Positions 33,191 to 45,500 of a stretch of DNA of 64,000 nt are shown here, in pieces. Source of the stretch: Crocodylus rhombifer (Eukaryota; Chordata; Crocodylia; Crocodylidae). The position numbers and the translations under genes were made by a program. The stretch spans positions 127,836 to 191,835 of the forward strand of contig JAVSML010001009.1 of NCBI GenBank assembly GCA_038503035.1, given 5' to 3'. The number at the start of each line of letters is the position of its first letter. Within the stretch, counting starts at the first letter, position 1. Below the pieces are notes generated by a model that worked only from the letters and a program-made list of their open reading frames with translations, did not search any database and was not told where the DNA came from.

Positions 33191-35419
33191 AAATGGTTTA
33201 ACCTTGGATTTTTTCCCTTCAACTTTCTATAACTGAAAGGAAGAAGAGTAGAGCAAATTGTTAAAATAAAAGCCTTACTTAGCCTTTTATGCTTTAACTG
33301 TGTTGGGTTTTTATGTAGCTGACAAAGTTTAAAATGTTATTAACAGTGATTGTTTACTAGGCAGCTAGAAGCCTCTGCACTCAAAACCTTAAACTCTGAT
33401 TTTAATATTGTATAGTGGGGGTCATGTTAACATTTGCTGATAATTATTCCATTGAAATTAATGAAGACTCTAACTTCATGTTGAGGAGGGGTGGCTGTTC
33501 CTTAAACACCTATGCAGGCAAACTGGAATAGGTGCAATGCAACTGTCTCTCTTCTTAACTGCTTCTATAAATGAATGTCTCATCAAAATCAATTCAGATC
33601 GTGTTCCTGTGAGAATTATGTGTGCGCCAACTGTGACCTTAAAAAACCCTCAAAATATGTTCTGCATTTGGATGCCGCCCCAAAACATTTGAATAGTTTC
33701 TTTAGTGCCTGAAACATTTATGATCATTTAACTCAAGCAAAAGAAAATGGAATAAAAATTCAAAGCTGAAAATCACTATGAAATTTCAACACCTCCTATT
33801 TTTTCCCAGTACCATCTTCTCAAGGGAGGAGCCATCAATCACAGAAATTAGGAGATTATACTTAAATTAAAGCATCCTCTTCTGCATAACAGCAGTGATG
33901 CTATTTTGTATGGAGCCTCATTACTATTTTGTTAGTGACTTGTTATATAATAGCTGTATCTTGTGTCCATTGTGAACAGTCTTCAAAATGTCAGGAGTTG
34001 CACTGCTACCTTGTCCCTGCAGGAAACTATCTCAATTACACAACAGCAGCAGTGGTAGGAGGTCTTATTTCTATTCTGCCATATTTCCTTTGAAGAAGAA
34101 TGAACTTCATAATCTAAGACTATTCAAATGCTAAACCTAAGTATGAGAATAAACAACTTCTGAAGGAAGACCTTGGGTCTGAGGCATCCTCTTTCCAGCT
34201 TCATTGTGAGAGACAGAAAAACATGGTTGAAGAGTGTATTGCATTCTTGCATAATTAGCTAGTGCATTGTTCCTGGTAAGAGGCACAGGAAATGACTTGC
34301 AGAATCTTCTTCTTCTTAGCCAGTTTGTGGGAGCTGAGTTGAGCTACTGAGTCTAGCTGGGCAATTTCCCTTCCCTTGTGTTAAAGTTCCACCATAAAAT
34401 TTAACAGGCTTAAGTTGTGTCTTTGTAATCGATGAGCCTTGACCCCATCCTGTGGAGGTAGATCCTTGAACTGAGAGCTGTCTGCTCTAGAGAGCAGGGC
34501 TGGCCCAACCTCTCTGCTCCCTAGATGGAGCAATGAGGGCTGGCTCACTGCCCTGCCCCCAGCAAACCCTGGCTGGGGTCTGAGGCCAGGGAGGGGGCTT
34601 AAACTCACCTTTCCCATAGTACACAGCTGCCCTGCTCTTCTGGCTTACTCAGTGCTGTCTGCAACTGTAGACTACAAATCCCAGAGGCACCTGGAAGCAG
34701 GAAGTGATTAGCAACCCTGCAGAGTCCTGCTGCTGTGCTGTGAATCTGGACTGCAAATCCCAGAGACCTCAGGAGCAGCATAAAGAGGAAGCAAACACAC
34801 AGCCCATGTTGGCTACATGCCAGAGAGCCATGCTCTAGTGCCTCCTGGCTTGAGATACTGTAGGCATGTGGCTGCATGTCCTGAATCAAAAGTGATTGTC
34901 TGTTCATTTGCTTATTGGTTCGATTTTTGCAGCTTAAACTAAACTGCAAAGACTGAATCAATTCAGCCTCAGGCTTTTTGACTGTCTGTACTTAGCCCCG
35001 GTTTTTGCCTTTTTTAGCTATAAAAATCCAGTTTGTAAAATATCCCTTTACAAGCCATTTACATAGTGCCAAATTTTCCTATGCCCTTTTTAGATTGCCT
35101 TCATTTCATGGATGATCCTATTTTTATCATCAGTGGAAATGGTTCTATAGTAAAATGACATGAGGCCATCTGAGAATAGGTGAGATGTGAGACAATAGCT
35201 CTGTCTAATCTGTACAGTTAATTATCATTCAGTAGTAAATTTCTTCTGTGACTTACATTATTTTTATTTTAAAACCATTTTGTCATAGGGAGTTGTACTC
35301 AGAAGGTACCATACATTTTTACTAGCAAAAAATATTTTCAAGCCAAATGCAGATAATGCACAAGAAAAGAAGAGTTGAATTCTAGCAAGCATTGTCCATC
35401 TGTTCTGATGAGTATCATT
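33191..35419. other. intergenic, no gene recognised
   Basis: AT-rich sequence. 34380-34900 is somewhat richer in GC but shows no exon I can support. No repeat ends are seen. Confidence 0.5.
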
Positions 35420-36135
35420 ATGTTCCAGCCCAGTCATCTAATCTGACACTTTACTTTGGACAACATCCTCCAACTCAGAGAAAGGTATTTCAGAAAGTAC
35501 ATCTCTGTGTAACCTGTTCCAGTGTTTTACTACCCTCCTAGTGAGAAAATTCTTCCTAATATCTAACTTAAATTTCCCTTGCTTCAACTTGAGATCATTG
35601 CTCCTTGTTCTGTCATCTGCCACCATTGAGAACAGGCTAGGTCCATCCTCTTTCACACACCGCTTCAGGTACTTGCAGGCTGCAATTAAATATACTCTGT
35701 CTTCTCTCCTCTAGACTAAACAAGCCCAATTCCCTCAGTCTTCCATCATAAGTCATGTCCCCCAGCCCCGTCACCCTTTTGTTGCCCTCCACTGTACTCT
35801 CTCAATTTGTCCACATCCTTTCTATAGTGGGGGACCCAAAACTGAATACAGTTCTCCGGATGTGGCCTCACCAGTGTGGAATAGAAGGGAATAATCACTT
35901 CCCTTGATCTGCTTCCAACACACCTACCAATGCAGCCCAGTATGCTGTTAGTCGTCTTGGCAACAAGGGCACAGTGCTGGCTCATATTCAGTTTATTGTC
36001 CACTGTAACCCCCAGGTCCTTTTCTGCAGAGCTGCTGCCCAGCCAGTCAGCCCCCAGCTTGTACTGGTGCATAGGATTGTTTCCTGTGGGCATGTGTGGG
36101 CGTGGGTGGTGTGGTTTCCCCTTTCCCCTTTCCAG
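35420..36135 (-). pseudogene. CR1 ORF2 C-terminal fragment, frame-broken
   Basis: Two - strand frames carry the CR1 C-terminus. 36150-35746 has LGVTVDNKLNMSQHC, SILGCIGRCVGSRSREVI, YSTLVRPHPENCIQFW and HYRKDVDKL. 35656-35438 has LKLKQGKFKLDIRKNFLT and VVKHWNRL. A frameshift and stops separate them. The FADD motif is not included, so it begins after the RT catalytic core. A MITE-like repeat abuts its upstream end. Confidence 0.88.
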
Positions 36136-36149
36136 TTCTCTCTTAAACA

Positions 36150-36478
36150 CAGGTGCCTAGAGACACGCAGGGAGATTGCTCTGACATGCTGTAATTACAG
36201 TGCCTTGGAGCAGACTTAATTAATCAAAACTGCTGAAGTGTGCTAATTAGTGCAGTCCAGCAGCCTCCGCATCTCATGTATCAGCACCCCTGTACTTCTA
36301 AATGGTGGTGGGGGTAGTTTAACTAAAACTTCTTTGATGGACTTTAGTTAAAGTGTCCCGCCACCATTTTGAAGCATGGAGACGCTGATACACAAGATGC
36401 TGCAGGCGTTTTAATTAGAGTGGCTCTCTGAGAGCCGCCCTAATTAAAGCGCCTTCCACCTTTGTACATGTACAAATG
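36150..36478. mobile_element. MITE-like hairpin repeat, copy 1
   Basis: It contains two inverted repeats. Around 36303-36370, GGTGGTGGGGGTAGTTTAAC returns as GTTAAAGTGTCCCGCCACC. At 36410-36448, TTTAATTAGAGTGGCTCTC returns as GAGAGCCGCCCTAATTAAA around a one-base loop. The right end GTACATGTACAAATGCC is palindromic in part. The copy at 48010-48240 shares the order of both motifs. No coding capacity. Confidence 0.6.
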
Positions 36479-37723
36479 CCTTCTGTATTGATGGTGAGAA
36501 AAATGCAGTGATATCTTGTGAATACAATTCTTGCCAAAATCTCCTTAAATGTGTGCAGTTGCTATTTGAAATGAGCAGGGATTGTGTGTAAATGTATCTA
36601 AATAGTTTATCCCATTTAGATTTTCTTTTTTTTTTTTTTTAATGCATGCATTCTCATGATAGACTGACTCCTTTTGAATGCTTCATGTTGGTTTTATAGA
36701 TCTGTCACTCGTCAACTGTTGAGATTTAAAGAACTAATTCAGCCAAGTAAATTATGGATTTACCAACATTCTCAGTCATCAAGGTCCCCTTCAAAATGGT
36801 CTGTTCAGTTTTAGTTCCCTAGAGAGAGAAACTGAAATAGATGTGTACAGATAATACATTCAGAGCTGCATCTTCCCTCGAGAAATCACGAGAAGTGTTT
36901 TGATGAGTTATTTGCTAAACTCCCTTGGAAATATAATTTGAAAGGGGAATGCAAATGCAAAATACTCACTGGGAAAAGCAATGAGTATTTTATTAAATCT
37001 TTGTATTATGTTTACAGAATAGGAAAAATATGAAAAGGTGATGTTTGCTTGAATATGGCTTCCATGAAAATGTGGAAGAGAAGCCTCATTTAAAAAATGG
37101 TATTGTATTTTAAATTATTTAAAGATATATACTTTACCAAAATATTAAAAGTAAATTGCATCTAAAACAGGAGAATTCATAATGCATTTGCAAGAAATCA
37201 AAGACCTTTTTCATACACTGGTTTATTGCTGAAATTGAAATCAATAGGTGGAAACGCATATCACCTTTCATGACGTTTGTGATAGAAATCCCAGGGATAT
37301 GTCTTGGTAAACAGGTAAATCCAGACCTTTCCTGCTAGAGACAACCATAGCGGAGTGCAGGACCCAGGGCAAATTAGCCAGTGTGAGGCCCCTTTAACAC
37401 TGTGAGGGGCAAGGCTGTGGCCATTCCACCTGGCTCCACAGGGTCCCCCAAAGCACTGGACCCAGGACGGTAGCCCCGATTTGCCCCCACAAAGCATGTT
37501 CCCTGCTTACGGACATGCCCCAGACATCCCAGGGGTATGTTTCCATAAGCAGGGAAAGCCTGGCAGGAACTTCCAAGACTTGAGGGGCTTGATCCTTTGG
37601 GGGGATTCCTGAGGTGCACAGGACCAGTCCCCTTAAACCTTGGGAGAGTACATCGTTTGTTGTCCCTTGGCATCAATGTGTGTTTTGCCCCCTGGAGCAG
37701 ATTAGCTGTGCTGAGATACTTTG
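36479..37723. other. intergenic, no gene recognised
   Basis: AT-rich up to about 37300, with a T run at 36628-36642, then a GC-rich stretch (37320-37640) sharing words with 28740-28810. No exon is supported. Confidence 0.45.
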
Positions 37724-37731
37724 AAGCACAG

Positions 37732-38626
37732 TAGGCCTGTGTGAGGTGGCTAGTATTCGTTTCGGATTCGGCTGATTTGGGGGACACTGATTCGATTTGG
37801 TGATTCAGATCACTGTCCTGAGCTGATTCGGCCACATCTGATTCAGAGATTTGTCTGCTGCCAAATTGGCCAAATCTCCAAATCGGACAGGCCCCATCCC
37901 CTGCCCGCTCTCTCAGCCCCATCAATGGCTGCCCTACCTGGCCCCAGCTCTCAGGCATGGGGGCAATCCCTGATGCCCACCACTGCCCCACGCTGCATGA
38001 GGGACTCTGCCAAGGACCCCCTGACACCCACATGCTCTCCCAGTCCCACCCATAGCTGCCCCATCTGCCCCAACTCCCAGCTCTTTAAAAAAAAAAAAAA
38101 AAAGCCCCCACTCACTGGCTCCTGCCAGGTGGAGGGTGATCCTCACTACCCCATGCTGCATGGGGGGGGCTATGCTATGCGCCGCCAGAAGCCGCAACAG
38201 CCACGGCAGCAGCCGGTGAGTGGGGTTTGTTTGGGTTTTTTTTAAAGAACCGGGAGCTGAGGCCAGGCAGAGAAGCAATGGGGGGAAGGAGGGGCTGGGT
38301 GAGCCGGTGGGGGTTGGGGAGCACGCAGGGGGGCTAAGGGAGCAGGCAAGGGATGGGGCCTGGCTGGGCTCCCCCATGGTCCCCCCCTCCAGGCCCCTCC
38401 CCTGCCCCCTGCTTACCAGCATGGAGTATGGGTCCAGCTCCCTGCGGCAGTGAGCAGGGAGTCTCCAAAGCTCTCCAAAACTTTTCTGAATCGATTTGGA
38501 GAACTTTGAATCGATTCAGACCTTTTTATTGGTCTCCTGATTTGATTCAGATTCAGAGATTTGGCTGCCAAATTGGGCTGAATCTCTTCCGAATCAAATC
38601 AGCACCCAACACTTTGCACAGCCCTA
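37732..38626. mobile_element. TAGGG-ended non-autonomous element with perfect 8-bp TSD, copy 1
   Basis: Left end TAGGCCTGTGTGAGG; complement of the right end TAGGGCTGTGCAAAG. The perfect 8-bp duplication AAGCACAG flanks it (37724-37731 and 38627-38634). Subterminal regions are crowded with GATTCGG/GATTCAG words in both orientations, while the 895-bp element has a GC-rich centre with a 17-base A run (38087-38103). The 8-bp TSD points to a hAT-like transposase acting in trans. A second copy is at 42092-42663. Confidence 0.92.
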
Positions 38627-38634
38627 AAGCACAG

Positions 38635-41435
38635 CCAATTTGCTTCATTTGGCAATGTCTATCTTAATTTGATGGGAGTTGGATCAGCTCTTAGATAAGA
38701 TGAAATTCTGCTCAACTGCAGTCCCTAGGAGAAGGCTTAGGCCCCAAATCAACGCTAACAATGCTTTCCCCTGACTCCAGTGCACTTGTTTGGCACCAGA
38801 GGGGTGGGGAGGGGAGGGGCTTGTCCAAAGTGTTACTCAATATAGCTTTTAGTTGGGCTGTATTTGTAAAAGATCATACATACTCTTTTCTTCCAGAGCA
38901 AAGTTGAAAATTGTCACGTATGCATGTCATCTAATCTGAGAATTGAACCTGTTTTCTTTAGTTTTTAGATCTAAAACGGATCTTGAGGCATCTTTCAATT
39001 TCTGCACAGAAAAACTTTCTGTGAATGTACTGTATGTCTTGGTGGGTAGCTGTCACTTCAACATGGATGTTTCAAAAGAAATCTTTTCTTGGTATAGTGT
39101 AATTATATTTTATCACAATATCTGTTGCCCACTTCATTTCACATTTTTGCTGCAGTTCTGGCTTCTCTGCTGCATCCAATGATAACTTTCTGATGTCATT
39201 GGCAACCAAATAAAAGGTAGGAGTAAAGATTCTTTGAAATGTAAGTGTTTTAAAAATTATTAGTTTTAGGTGCTTCTTTTGGAAACAATTATCTTAGTCA
39301 CCAGATGGAGATTTTTTAGTTTGAATCATATATAATTGGTATTTGTTTTTGTATGAAAATAGGGGATTTCATTTTACTTAAATAATTAACTTAAGTAATA
39401 GACTCTGTCTCTTGTATGAATAGTTTGGTTATGAGTCTTAAGTCTCCTAAGGTTTTCCCAAAATACCCCATATACCCCATTTGTTTACTTTTCTACGGTA
39501 TAAGTGCATTTTTCTTGAAACAGTCCAAAAATAATCTTAATCCTCAAATATTCTATTGCTGAATATACTGTGTGTAAATTACTCTTTTTTGTTCAAGGTG
39601 TATTGACAAAAGGGAGGAAGGTTCTGGGCTGTCTTAGCTTGTTCTATAAAGTGACTAAAATATTTTTGGGCATACAACAAATTAGCAAAAGAAGTGGCCA
39701 ATTCAAGGACAGGCTACATGGGAATTTTTCCTTAGTTGAGTGTAATGTAAGATTTGACAAGTTAATACCAGATCATGCAGAATATGTTACAGGAAATTAA
39801 ACCTACTATAATTTTCAACAAAGATTCAGAAAGATACAGTAAAACGCTGTTGAAGTCATTAGCATAATTGCAAGTTACACAGAGGCAGTTAAGTGGTCAA
39901 TTTACTTGAGACAGCACACAAAGATTTAGCCTTTCTAAGCAGCTGCTAATAGGGATAATCAGGTAATATCACTATTTTGAAACATTTTCTGTATGATACT
40001 GAGACATGGGGAAAGTTTACCTTTTGCAAGAATAATAGAATGTAGAACATGTATTTCACTGACTGCAGGAGAGGGGAAAAACTCGTGGTGGTAATGAGAA
40101 GGCATGCCTAGTGTAATACTGTCAAATGATCTACTGGAGTTATTCATCCAGAAGCAGATGAAACATTTTAGAAATATTTGAAAGCTCACTGACACCTAGT
40201 AGAGCATAAGGCCACAAGGTTGAAGCTCTTGAGACACCTACACAAGTATGCGTGAGACACCCTTTTGGCTCAGGGGGAAAGCATGTTATGAGGGCTGACA
40301 GGCATAAAGTCATCCTACTGATTTCTTTTAACTTCCAGTGTGCCCACAGATACAACTGACTGAGCTGCACCCTTATTGACTTTAAAAGGCAGAGAGATGC
40401 TTACAGGACATTCTATGTGAAAGACTCTTGACTTTGGAACTCAGAATCCAACATGCTCCACCACAGTCTGGATTTGACACATTTCCAAGTATGCAGCATA
40501 AAGCACACCTTTCTTTACCATCATTTTGGGAAGAGATAAATTGATGAACTGACAGCAGAATGACAGATGGCAAAGGAATGGGGTGAGGGGTGGTGATCTG
40601 AGATTATTATTTGATGAGTTTGTGTTGTTGTGTTATTTGTAGATTAATAATTTAATGATCGATAAAATTAGCTATATAAGATCTTCATAAATAGGTGAAA
40701 TTGGTGATATGGTATAATCTGATTCCAGGAATTAAACAGGATGACCAAGACAGGATAGCATTTGATAAGCAAGATGCCTAATTAGTTCTGACCTCACATA
40801 ATTAGTATCAACATCCATATATTCCAAGTGGGCATTGTGTATAACTGTCCTATTCATGGCTGGTGCTTGTTAATCTATGCATATAGCTCCTGTCTTGGTT
40901 TTCTGATGTTTTCTGTGTTCTGTTGACCACTCCCAGGACCTTGGATTCTGCTATGTTGCATGCTTTTGTCTCAGAGAAAGGTAGATGAAAAACTCACAGA
41001 CTTATCTGCCATTCTAAATAATGGACTTAAGAAATTGGCCTGGTATCTGTAATGCTGTGGACTGGCTAAAGACTGTTGTCTGCTCAGTGACCTTCAAAAA
41101 GGAACCCAAGATCAGTGTAGCTAAAGTCATGCTGACACATACAGGCATAGATAGAGAACAACTTCTCCAGTTCCATTAGGAAGGTATAGCTTGATTATCA
41201 CCTCTGTCACCATCTTTCAGCCCTTGTCATTCTGCCCCCTGGCAAGAATGATTCGGTACTGGAACCTGAAGACATGTAATCAGAAGAGTAAAATCACTGG
41301 GAATATATGTTGTCATTCTTCCAAGGTCTATACTGGTATCTGTAAACCTTGTTCCCTGGCGGGGATGGTACGCTAAACACCCTGGTACTGTGAATTTGGT
41401 CAGGAAGAACAGTGATAAAGGTTTTTATGTGCACT
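38635..41435. other. intergenic, no gene recognised
   Basis: Long AT-rich stretch without supported exons, repeat ends or RNA genes. Confidence 0.5.
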
Positions 41436-41829
41436 CAGGGGCAACATGTAGGGGGTCCATGCGGGTGCATGGGCACCCCCTGCGTGTGGTGGTGCACCCC
41501 CTGAAGAAAGGCGCCACCAACACTGTTGGCAGTGCCTGTGGACGGTCGCCGCTTGCCACCCCGCCGCAAGCACTGCCGGTGGCATCTGTGGGTGGTCCAT
41601 GATTGCCCCTGGCCACCACCAATGCTGCTGGCGGCACCTGCAGGTGGTTGCCAACCCATGATTGGCGCTCACCACCCCCTGCCACTGATAGCACCAGCAG
41701 CATCTGCGGGAGATCCTCACTCACTGCCGCTGCACTCCCGTCACCGCTGTCGCACTCCTGCTGGTGCAGCAGTGCCCCCCCTGCTGCCAGGGTCAGGCAC
41801 CATTCATGTGTGCATTTGTGTACACCCTG
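41436..41829 (+). repeat. GC-rich interspersed repeat, copy 2
   Basis: It starts CAGGGGCAACATGTAGGGGG and ends GTGTACACCCTG, with the middle full of CACCGCTG/GGTGGTTGC words. It corresponds in reverse orientation to 13425-13751. The 8 bp on each side (TGTGCACT and AGTAGAGT) do not match, so the boundaries or mechanism are unsettled. Confidence 0.55.
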
Positions 41830-42091
41830 AGTAGAGTAGGAGGAAGTGGGGAAAAAAAAGAAAAATGAAAGAACCAGGCCCAAAAGATGCCTCTGGTATT
41901 CCAGGCTCTTTTTGTCCTGACTGATTCATTGTCTTACATGGGTTCAAGCTAATGCAACCTAAATCTTGAGCACAGCTTGAGAAATTCTTAGCAATTTGGT
42001 TTGGAAGATAGCAGCCAAAGAATGCTCACAGTGTGCCTGATGGTCTTAGTTCCTTTCAGGGAGTGGCTAAGATTGGCTGTCTGTTGCTCAT

Positions 42092-42663
42092 TAGGGGGGT
42101 GTGAAACGGGCCCTATTTGATTCAGATTTGGCCCAAATCAGGGACAGGGATTCAATCCGTTGATTCGGATCATTGTCCTCGATTAGATTCAGCTGAACCC
42201 GAATCAGACGACTTGATACTTATTTGGTGAATCAGTGATTTGGACACAGACACAGCTTTAAAAGTTTTTTCTACATACCTTGAGGTAGCAGCGGGGCTCA
42301 TGATCGCTGCAGTGCTGGGGCACATGGAGTGTCCCACAGGAGTCCAGGGGGCTCTCCAGCATACTTGGCAGCAAACCCAGAAATGGACCAGTCCACTTCC
42401 AGGTCTGCTGAGGAGAGCACTGGGCCCCCTCCCCCCCCACCACACATCCCCCCCAGCCTGGTGACTGGGTGCACCCCCCAACCCAGGAGACACCAGTTGC
42501 CAACCCAGGGGGCTGTATCTACGTCCAAATTGGCGAATCAGTCCAAACCGATTCAGAGAGATTAAAGGGTCCTCTGATTTGATTCAGATTCAGAGATTCA
42601 GCCACCAAACCAGGCTGAATCTCTGCTGAATCGAACCAGGGACTGAAGCTTCATACAGCCCTA
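42092..42663. mobile_element. TAGGG-ended non-autonomous element with perfect 8-bp TSD, copy 2
   Basis: Left end TAGGGGGGTGTGAAACG; complement of the right end TAGGGCTGTATGAAGC. The perfect duplication TTGCTCAT flanks it (42084-42091 and 42664-42671). Length is 572 bp. The subterminal GATTCAGATT-type words match copy 1, while the centre differs. No transposase. Confidence 0.92.
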
Positions 42664-42972
42664 TTGCTCATCTCTGTTCCTCTCTTCAAACACCATATTC
42701 TGCTGCTCCTTCCCTTCATTCATTTAGTTTAGATGCATCTGCTATTTTGTTATGTGTGATTCTTCTTCCTCTCACTGATGGAGAGTTATATGCATTATGT
42801 AGTGTTTTTCTAGGGTTTACCCTGCTGTGGTTTGGTTTCTCCTTGTGCATGGAAGGGATTCATGTTGTGGGGTCTAGTGTTTGTCACAGGCCACTGTGAG
42901 TATATCAATTTAGCCACTCAGCTGTTTGGTTCGGGATTGAGGAGGCAGAGTTGGGAGTAAAACAATGACAAA

Positions 42973-42978
42973 TTTATT
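42973..42978 (-). promoter_or_regulatory. poly(A) signal of the minus-strand LTR
   Basis: AATAAA on the - strand, about 90 bases before the LTR end. Confidence 0.55.
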
Positions 42979-43390
42979 ATAGTTTACACACACACAACAG
43001 TTAACAGAAAGATAAATACAATAAGTATATAATGCAATATTAAAGAGTTAATAGTAAATAATAGCAGATAATAAAAAAATAAATAGAACAATCTGTCGCA
43101 GGCCAGCTAGGCACTGTAAGAATATCAGCCCCTGGGCTGTTTAAAACAACAGACAGACAGACATGGGTTAGCAACTTATCGGCAGTCCCTCAATGCCAGG
43201 TGCATGCCAGGTGATTCCAGCGAAGTCAGGCATCCCCGATCAACATTGTCCGAAGGATTACCGGGGAATGTCCCTTGGTCAGGATCTGATCCTCACTCAC
43301 ACCGGGAGTCTGGAGTCTGGGCCTGGAACAGAAATTTCCATCCTGTTCCCTCTTTTTCCCTTTTCTGTTGGTCACCTGACGCTTGCACTT

Positions 43391-43396
43391 TTTATA
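43391..43396 (-). promoter_or_regulatory. TATA box of the minus-strand LTR
   Basis: On the - strand the text is GGTATAAAAAG, about 490 bases after the LTR start and 415 before its poly(A) signal. Confidence 0.55.
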
Positions 43397-43883
43397 CCTG
43401 GTTTTATGCTAATCTGCTGGCCTTAGGGCCATTCACAATCTTGTTTTATAGCTATTACCCTATGGGATTAAAAGGTGTTAAAATTATTATAAAAGGTTAC
43501 TACCCAGACTTGCATTTATCCAATTAGCAAATTGCAACACAGCATCTTCAGGTTTGAAATTAAGATTACCCCGCCTAAATCCAGCCCCTTTAGAACTCTC
43601 TATGTTTTTTTGAGATGGACTTTCCTGAAATGTGCTGGATAAGCTAGGCAGTTGAATCCAGTTTTTATCATCATCAAGACGAAATTCTGAGCAAGAAAAA
43701 ACTATTAGGTCAGCTAATTTCACAGCTATAGCTTTGTCTTTGAGGACTAGTCAGTTCTACAGACAGTTACAAGTTACATTTGCAGGTTACAAAAATACAA
43801 GCTTTAAATTAGACAAAAGTTCCAAATGCTTCTAAGAAGCACATATTTATTGCTTATTAATTTCTTTGGTTCTGGCCATCACA

Positions 43884-43899
43884 ATCCACCCCTTGCTTC
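43884..43899 (-). other. polypurine tract next to LTR
   Basis: On the - strand AGCAAGGGGTGGATTG stands immediately before TGTGATGG. A purine tract at this place is the plus-strand primer site of retroviruses and supports a 3' LTR rather than a solo LTR. Confidence 0.6.
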
Positions 43900-44620
43900 T
43901 TTGGAGCATTTGGTAAGACTTACAAATATGATTTCTGCCAGGTCGTCACAAGTGTCGTAGCTCTGGGGTGAGCTCTGTACAGATCTTCAGGAAAACAGCC
44001 TCTATAACCCAAAGTTACTTCTGGCTGTGTCGGGTCTATATCCCCATCCCCTCTCACATTAGCAGGCCAGGTCCTGACAGAACTTTCCACCAAGTGTAGC
44101 TGACAGGGCATAGCAGGACAGCTCTGCGTCAAGGGCAGCCATGACACACAGAGCAGCACCAGTGGCTGCCATGCCGATTTTGCAATAGTACATTCAGCCA
44201 CACCATGGCAGTGGCTACTTTTGAATTCCTCTTTCCCACAGATTGCTGCCCCAGTCACCCCCTGCTTGTTATGCTACTGGTAGCTGATCAAGGAACATAA
44301 GCCAACAGACCCAGATGCAGCAGGAGGAGTCACAGGAGTGTGACTCAGACTCACATAGTTCCACCCACTGCTGGCAAATACTTCACTATCCACTGCAAAA
44401 GCCCTCGTGATCCAGAAAGCCAAACTGTAGTGCTTTGAAACCCAGGACACAGCCAGAGTATGAAACTCATATTGATATAGCATTGTCCCACATGGATGCC
44501 CTGGGTATGCCTATACAGCATAATGAAGGACTTCTCAGCAGAGCTAATTAGTCCTTCCATACAATTGTACATTCAATAATCCCCCTTTCACTTGCATACT
44601 ATTATACCCTGCTAAGAGTA
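43900..44620 (-). pseudogene. possible internal remnant of an endogenous retrovirus
   Basis: This is where internal sequence would lie upstream of the 3' LTR. Open frames of 112, 73 and 69 codons occur on the - strand (44258-43920, 44572-44351, 44483-44274), but I do not recognise gag, pol or env motifs in them. The assignment rests on position only. Confidence 0.35.
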
Positions 44621-45392
44621 ATATCTGAGTAGTACTCAATAGCCCATAAGTGGTTCTCATCGTTTACAGTCTAAAGGTGTCCTTGTGCATCACCATTTCC
44701 AGTGTGCCTATAATTAGGTAGTGTCACTCAAGCCATCCTTGTGCCACAACCACATGTTTTGTTCTCTAATTCATACTCAGGCAATAATGGGCAAGCCAAC
44801 TCATCTTGGCCCAGTTATTCTGATTTGAAAGCCCTCACAAATTACAAAGAATACAATGTTGCCTTATTATCAATGAGAATATAGAAATTGATGCTCTTTT
44901 GTGCCTGCCCTATATGCATTTAGATACATCATTTAAAGAGTGCCTGTTGAATCTGGGAACTATTCAAACAAGAGCCAATAATGATAATTATTTACCGTGT
45001 GATAGTGCAGGTTTCTAGGTAAACCTGCAAGTAAGCTATAGACAGTCTTATAGTTTACATGACCTGAAAACCTTGTTAGAAAAATGCATACTTTATCTAA
45101 CCAGGCTTCTGTTACAAGTTGCCTAAAGATTCCCCTAATTTCCTTTACCACTAGCTATGTTGCTTTATTCCAAAGGATTTAACTGCTTAGGTTTTTGAAG
45201 GTTTTGAGAGTTTTTGAGGCGGTCTGAGGGAGTGCTTTTTATTTGTCCTTTTTTTTTTTTGGGTAGGCTGGCAAATTATTTCTCTTTAAATAATGAATAA
45301 AATAATAAAAATAAAGCCCTGGATCATATTTTGGGGCCAAGTGCATCCTGTTGCCCAGTTGAATTTATAGCCCTGAGTTAGAAATCAGAACT
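44621..45392. other. intergenic, nothing recognised
   Basis: AT-rich, with a T run at about 45250-45260. No support for any feature. Confidence 0.5.
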
Positions 45393-45500
45393 CTTGGTAG
45401 AGGTGATATCTTTTATTAGACCAACTAGATAGTTGCAAAAATATTTCTTTATTTGCAAGCTTTCAGGCACACATGCCCTTTCTCAGGCATAGGAGAATGC
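45393..45500 (+). repeat. interspersed amniote-type repeat, copy facing +
   Basis: CTCTTGGTAGAGGTGATATC, then TTTTATTAGACCAACTAGAT and GCAAGCTTTCAGGCACACAT. The complement of 59690-59800 gives the same order nearly word for word. The family is widespread in reptiles to my knowledge; its class is not certain to me. Confidence 0.7.

Larger units (their letters stand above)
42882..43883 (-). mobile_element. retroviral-type LTR, minus orientation, about 1 kb
   Basis: On the - strand it begins TGTGATGGCC (43883) and ends CCTGTGACA (42882), the TG...CA form. A TATAAA box lies at 43396-43391 and an AATAAA signal at 42978-42973, in the right order for U3-R-U5. A polypurine tract directly precedes its 5' end. 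It therefore looks like the 3' LTR of a decayed endogenous retrovirus. No matching 5' LTR or clear target duplication was found. Confidence 0.75.

Noticed and set aside
37374..38033. 219-codon - strand frame
   Set aside because: It straddles the left boundary of the TAGGG-ended element and a GC-rich repeat. No homology is recognised and the part inside the element reflects GATTCGG words.
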